Shown here in pieces: positions 60,874 through 64,000 of a stretch of 64,000 bases of DNA. The notes under the pieces are model-generated. The model was not told the DNA's origin and searched no databases. It worked only from the letters and a program-made list of their open reading frames with translations. The DNA is from Thalassospira profundimaris (GTDB lineage Bacteria; Pseudomonadota; Alphaproteobacteria; Rhodospirillales; Thalassospiraceae). The DNA lies in NCBI RefSeq assembly GCF_003326755.1, contig NZ_JPWH01000011.1, forward strand, positions 1 to 64,000, in the 5' to 3' direction. Positions within the stretch are counted from its first letter, which is position 1, and each line of letters opens with the position of its first letter. Position numbers and translations under genes: made by a program.

Positions 60874-63594
60874 GTGCTGTTACGGGGGTTAATCCTTGCA
60901 GTAAGTGTGGCGTTTGTCGGTTTCATCTATGTCATGATGCAGATCATGGCAAAGGCCGGCATTGATGCGCGCTTGATGTGGATCATTGGCGCAATGGTTA
61001 CGGGTGTTGCCGTTTTGGCGGTCGGGGCCCTGTCCATCACGGCGCGACGTAAAACCGGCGAACAGGATCTGGCGCCGCTCCTGTCGGGCTTTTCGGCTTC
61101 TGACATCGGGGTTGCCCTGATTGATGCCTATGGCCGCACGCTATATGCCAACCGGTCCTTTTCCCGCAAACTGGGCATTATGCCGGGCGAGGATATGCTC
61201 GCCGCGCTGGAAGGCCGCTTAAGCGCGCTTCATCTTGATACATCCGAACTGACCGACCTTCGGGCCCGTGCCATGCGCGGTGAAACCGGCGAGATTTATC
61301 TTGATCTTGCCCCCGATGGCACGCTGGCACCACCGATGGACCCGGCCCCTTCCGATCTGTCGCCAAAGGGCCATACCGCGATTGACCCGGAGGCCGAGGA
61401 TCCCGCCGTTGCCTCCTATCTTGTTGCCCGGGAGAACGGGCAGGGCGATGATATCCCGGATAATGCCGCCCCCACCGGGGCGGGCGCAGTGGCAACAACA
61501 TCCGCATCAGGACAGGGCGCACAGCCCCGGCGCACGCTCCGCCTTGCTGTGACTCCTGCCGATGCAAGGCGGGGTAAAATGCTCTGGACGGTGGATGGCG
61601 TTGATGCCGCCAGCCGGACGGCGATGATTGTCGAACAGGGCCGCCAGCTTGCGCTTCAGGATGCCGGGAATATGGCCGCCAGCCTGTCGCCCGACATGTA
61701 TGACCAGGTTGGTGGTGTTGCCTCGCATTTTCAGGGCGGCACACAGGGTTTTGAACATGCCGATCAAATGATCGAACGTCTGCCGGTCGGGGTATTTGGC
61801 CTGGATGGCGAGGGGCGCATTCTTTATGTCAATCAGCGCCTGGCAACCTGGCTGGGGGGCAAGCCCGAAGATTATCGCGACGGGACTGTCGAACTGGCCG
61901 AACTGATCGGCGGGGATGGTGTGAACGGGGAAGTTCGCCTGAAGGTGCGCGGCGGCGAGCCGATGAAATGCTTCATGACCCATTCGATCAATGCGCCCAA
62001 TACCGGGCCGATTCGCAGCCAGGCCGTTGTTTTCCCCGACCCGATGCCGGCCCACGAATGGGAACATGCCCTGGCCGAAACCGAACGCCGGGTGCGCTGG
62101 TTCTTTGATGAAAGCCCGCTTTCAATTGTTCTGGCCGATCTTAGCGGCACCGTCACCGATGCCAACCGTGCCTTTATCGAAACCGCCGGGCAGCGGCGGG
62201 AACGGGTGATTGGCCGGTCGATCCTGGAACTGATTGTGCCCGAAGACCGCGATGATGTGGCGCGGTATCTGTCCAAGGCGGTGACGGGCCTGGGCAAAGG
62301 CGGCCAGATCGAGGCCCGCCTGCAGGGATCACGCGGGGTGGCGGTGCATATTTACCTGCAACGTGTGGCCGGGCGCTCGGGCGAAAGCGGTGCGCTTTTG
62401 CTGAATTTCCTGGATACGACGGAACAGAAAAACCTCGAAGAACAATTCGCCCAGTCGCAAAAAATGCAGGCGGTGGGCCAGCTTGCAGGCGGCGTTGCCC
62501 ATGATTTCAACAACCTTCTGACCGCGATGATCGGTTTTTGTGACCTGCTATTGTCGCGCCACGGGCCGGGCGACCCCAGCTTTGCCGACATCATGCAAAT
62601 CAAGCAGAATGCCAACCGTGCGGCCAATCTGGTGCGCCAGCTTCTGGCCTTTTCGCGTCGCCAGACATTGCAGCCCAAGGTCATTAATATCACCGATGCC
62701 CTGGCTGAAATGTCCAACCTGCTGCGCCGCCTGATTGGCGAGAAAATTGACCTCAAGGTGGCGCATGGCCGCGATATTGGCCTGGTCAAGGTCGATCCGG
62801 GCCAGTTGGACCAGGTGATTATCAATCTGGTGGTCAATGCCCGCGATGCCATGTCGGCCGAAGGCGGTGTTCTGTCGATCAAGACCGGCAACGAGATTGT
62901 TGACGAATCCAGGCATGATGGCGCGGAAATCATTCCGGCAGGCGATTATGTCCGGATCGAGGTGCGCGATACCGGCATTGGCATCCCCAAGGATAATTTA
63001 ACCCGCATTTTTGAACCTTTCTTCTCGACCAAGCAGCGCGGCGAGGGCACGGGCCTGGGCCTGTCCACCGTTTATGGCATCGTCAAACAGACCGGCGGTT
63101 TCATTTCGGTCGATAGTGAAATGGGCGTTGGCACCACCTTTACCATCTATCTGCCGCGCTACGAAATCAGTGCCGAGGAACTGGCCGCCAGCCAGGCCGT
63201 TTCCGAAGAAGCCCCGTCGCGTGATCTGACGGGCAGTGGTGCCATTTTGCTGGTCGAGGATGAAGATGCGGTGCGCACCTTTGGCGCCCGCGCCCTGCGC
63301 GGCAAGGGCTATGACGTGCTGGAAGCCAGCAATGGTGAAAACGCGCTGGACGTTCTGGAAAAAACCGACAAAACGATTGATCTGGTGATTTCCGATGTCG
63401 TCATGCCCGGCATGGATGGCCCGACCCTGATCCGCCAGTTGCGCGAGGCCCGGCCCGACCTGAAGGTCATTTTCATTTCCGGTTACGCCGAAGATACCTA
63501 TCGCGATGAACTGGACGAGGAAAACGGCGTGCATTTCCTGCCCAAGCCTTTCTCGCTCAAGGAACTGGCAACCAAGGTCAAGGAAGTGTTGTAA
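60874..63594 (+). CDS. cckA: CckA, hybrid histidine kinase/phosphatase of the CtrA pathway
   Basis: 906-residue hybrid kinase. Two membrane helices (about 4-24 and 34-56) precede a PAS-like domain (about 72-150), a low-complexity stretch, and two more PAS domains (about 300-390 and 405-520). HisKA has His543 (AGGVAHDFNNLLTAMIGFCD), the ATPase has NLVVNARDAM (N box), DTGIGIP and GEGTGLGLSTVYGIV (G boxes), and the receiver has Asp841 (DLVISDVVMPGMDG). These match CckA, which phosphorylates CtrA and CpdR through ChpT, controlling cell cycle and motility. The start is GTG 60874 with AAAGGCGG before it. DUF523 follows 2 bp later. Confidence 0.9.
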   Translation: MLLRGLILAVSVAFVGFIYVMMQIMAKAGIDARLMWIIGAMVTGVAVLAVGALSITARRKTGEQDLAPLLSGFSASDIGVALIDAYGRTLYANRSFSRKLGIMPGEDMLAALEGRLSALHLDTSELTDLRARAMRGETGEIYLDLAPDGTLAPPMDPAPSDLSPKGHTAIDPEAEDPAVASYLVARENGQGDDIPDNAAPTGAGAVATTSASGQGAQPRRTLRLAVTPADARRGKMLWTVDGVDAASRTAMIVEQGRQLALQDAGNMAASLSPDMYDQVGGVASHFQGGTQGFEHADQMIERLPVGVFGLDGEGRILYVNQRLATWLGGKPEDYRDGTVELAELIGGDGVNGEVRLKVRGGEPMKCFMTHSINAPNTGPIRSQAVVFPDPMPAHEWEHALAETERRVRWFFDESPLSIVLADLSGTVTDANRAFIETAGQRRERVIGRSILELIVPEDRDDVARYLSKAVTGLGKGGQIEARLQGSRGVAVHIYLQRVAGRSGESGALLLNFLDTTEQKNLEEQFAQSQKMQAVGQLAGGVAHDFNNLLTAMIGFCDLLLSRHGPGDPSFADIMQIKQNANRAANLVRQLLAFSRRQTLQPKVINITDALAEMSNLLRRLIGEKIDLKVAHGRDIGLVKVDPGQLDQVIINLVVNARDAMSAEGGVLSIKTGNEIVDESRHDGAEIIPAGDYVRIEVRDTGIGIPKDNLTRIFEPFFSTKQRGEGTGLGLSTVYGIVKQTGGFISVDSEMGVGTTFTIYLPRYEISAEELAASQAVSEEAPSRDLTGSGAILLVEDEDAVRTFGARALRGKGYDVLEASNGENALDVLEKTDKTIDLVISDVVMPGMDGPTLIRQLREARPDLKVIFISGYAEDTYRDELDEENGVHFLPKPFSLKELATKVKEVL

Positions 63595-63596
63595 GG

Positions 63597-64000
63597 ATGC
63601 GCGCCCGTATACTGGTCAGTTCCTGTCTGCTTGGTGCACCGGTGCGCTATGATGGTTCGGCCAAAACCCTGTTTCATACGGCGATGGATCGCTGGCAACA
63701 GGAAGAAAGGTTGGTGCCCGTCTGCCCGGAGGTTGCCGCCGGTTTGCCCATCCCACGCCCGCCCGCCGAAATTGAACCGGGAAAAGGTGGTGCCGATGTC
63801 GTCAACAACACCGCCCGCATTTATGAAAATACCGGCGGCGATGTGACCGATGCGTTTTTATCGGGCGCACATATCGCGCTTGATGTTGCCCGTGCCCGTC
63901 AATGCCGCTTTGCCCTGTTAACCGATGGCAGTCCGTCTTGTGGCAGCAGCTTTATTTATGATGGGCACTTTAACGGTACGCGCCATGATGGCGTTGGTGC
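63597..64000 (+). CDS. DUF523 family protein (N-terminal part, cut by window end)
   Basis: The frame opens 2 bp after the cckA stop with AAGG upstream and runs to the edge of the window, so only the first 134 residues are seen. The DUF523 signature is present: VSSCLLGAPVRYDGSAKT near the start, LVPVCPEVAAGLPIPRPPAE, and LLTDGSPSCGSSFIYDG. The conserved cysteines (SSC, CPE, SCG) suggest metal or cluster binding. The function is unknown. The 2-bp spacing implies co-transcription with cckA. Confidence 0.85.
   Translation, partial: MRARILVSSCLLGAPVRYDGSAKTLFHTAMDRWQQEERLVPVCPEVAAGLPIPRPPAEIEPGKGGADVVNNTARIYENTGGDVTDAFLSGAHIALDVARARQCRFALLTDGSPSCGSSFIYDGHFNGTRHDGVG

Noticed and set aside
1-64000. 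tRNA, rRNA, CRISPR arrays, insertion sequences and phage genes
   Set aside because: No tRNA-like cloverleaf, spaced direct repeats, transposase or integrase was noticed; reading by eye cannot fully exclude small RNAs.

Overview
The window looks like a chromosome segment of a free-living, polarly flagellated alphaproteobacterium of the Rhodospirillales type. Thalassospira is my best guess, made from gene content and protein style; no search was run. The alphaproteobacterial markers are CckA, FlbD and FliX, a DksA with a single cysteine, a DUF6468 protein next to fliM, and MotE. From about 8.5 kb to 60.6 kb the window is one almost uninterrupted flagellar and motility cluster.

Layout. (1) 0.1-2.6 kb: a ferrous-iron uptake set (P19/FtrA-like, cupredoxin FtrB-like, polyferredoxin FtrD-like) with no FTR1 permease in view, followed by a convergent TerC-family gene. 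(2) 3.6-7.3 kb: a YnjBCD-like ABC importer with a fused double permease. (3) 7.4-8.4 kb: a 2OG-Fe(II) oxygenase and a QueF-like protein without the catalytic cysteine. (4) 8.5-20.2 kb, minus strand: fliF, fliH, fliN, pomA/motA, flbD, flhA, flhF, flhG and a second FliK-like protein; fliG is not between fliF and fliH. (5) 20.5-24.8 kb: fliK-flgD-flgE. (6) 25.1-30.2 kb: filament genes fliW, flagellin, flaG, fliD, fliS. (7) 30.3-35.9 kb: flgI-flgJ-flgN-flgK-flgL, divergent from fliX. (8) dksA, then 37.6-41.2 kb flgF-flgG-flgA-flgH. (9) 41.7-51.7 kb, plus strand: fliL-fliM-DUF6468, a frameshifted mini zinc ribbon, motE, cheY-cheZ, two MotB-like genes in tandem and a 1257-residue AMIN-like/TPR protein. 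(10) A Sel1-repeat protein and a small membrane protein. (11) 53.9-56.6 kb, minus strand: fliO-fliP, a small coiled-coil protein, an FlhB-C paralogue and csrA. (12) 56.9-60.6 kb, plus strand: flgB-flgC-fliE, fliQ-fliR-flhB. (13) The hybrid kinase gene cckA and a truncated DUF523 gene.

How it fits together. CckA probably feeds CtrA, which would switch on early flagellar genes; a CtrA-like box lies upstream of fliF. FliX and FlbD would then activate sigma-54 promoters, and GG-N10-GC elements lie upstream of fliK, fliD, flgI, flgF and flgB. Filament output appears to be controlled after transcription by FliW and CsrA: the flagellin Shine-Dalgarno lies in the loop of a perfect hairpin next to the start codon.

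The most unusual content is the cheY-cheZ-motB'-pomB-AMIN/TPR run. It encodes a MotB paralogue lacking both the ion-binding aspartate and the peptidoglycan-binding motif, overlaps a normal PomB gene by 4 bp, and is followed 2 bp later by a large exported scaffold-like protein of unknown function. The window shows no fliG, fliI, fliJ, flaF or flbT, no RNA genes, no CRISPR and no mobile elements.
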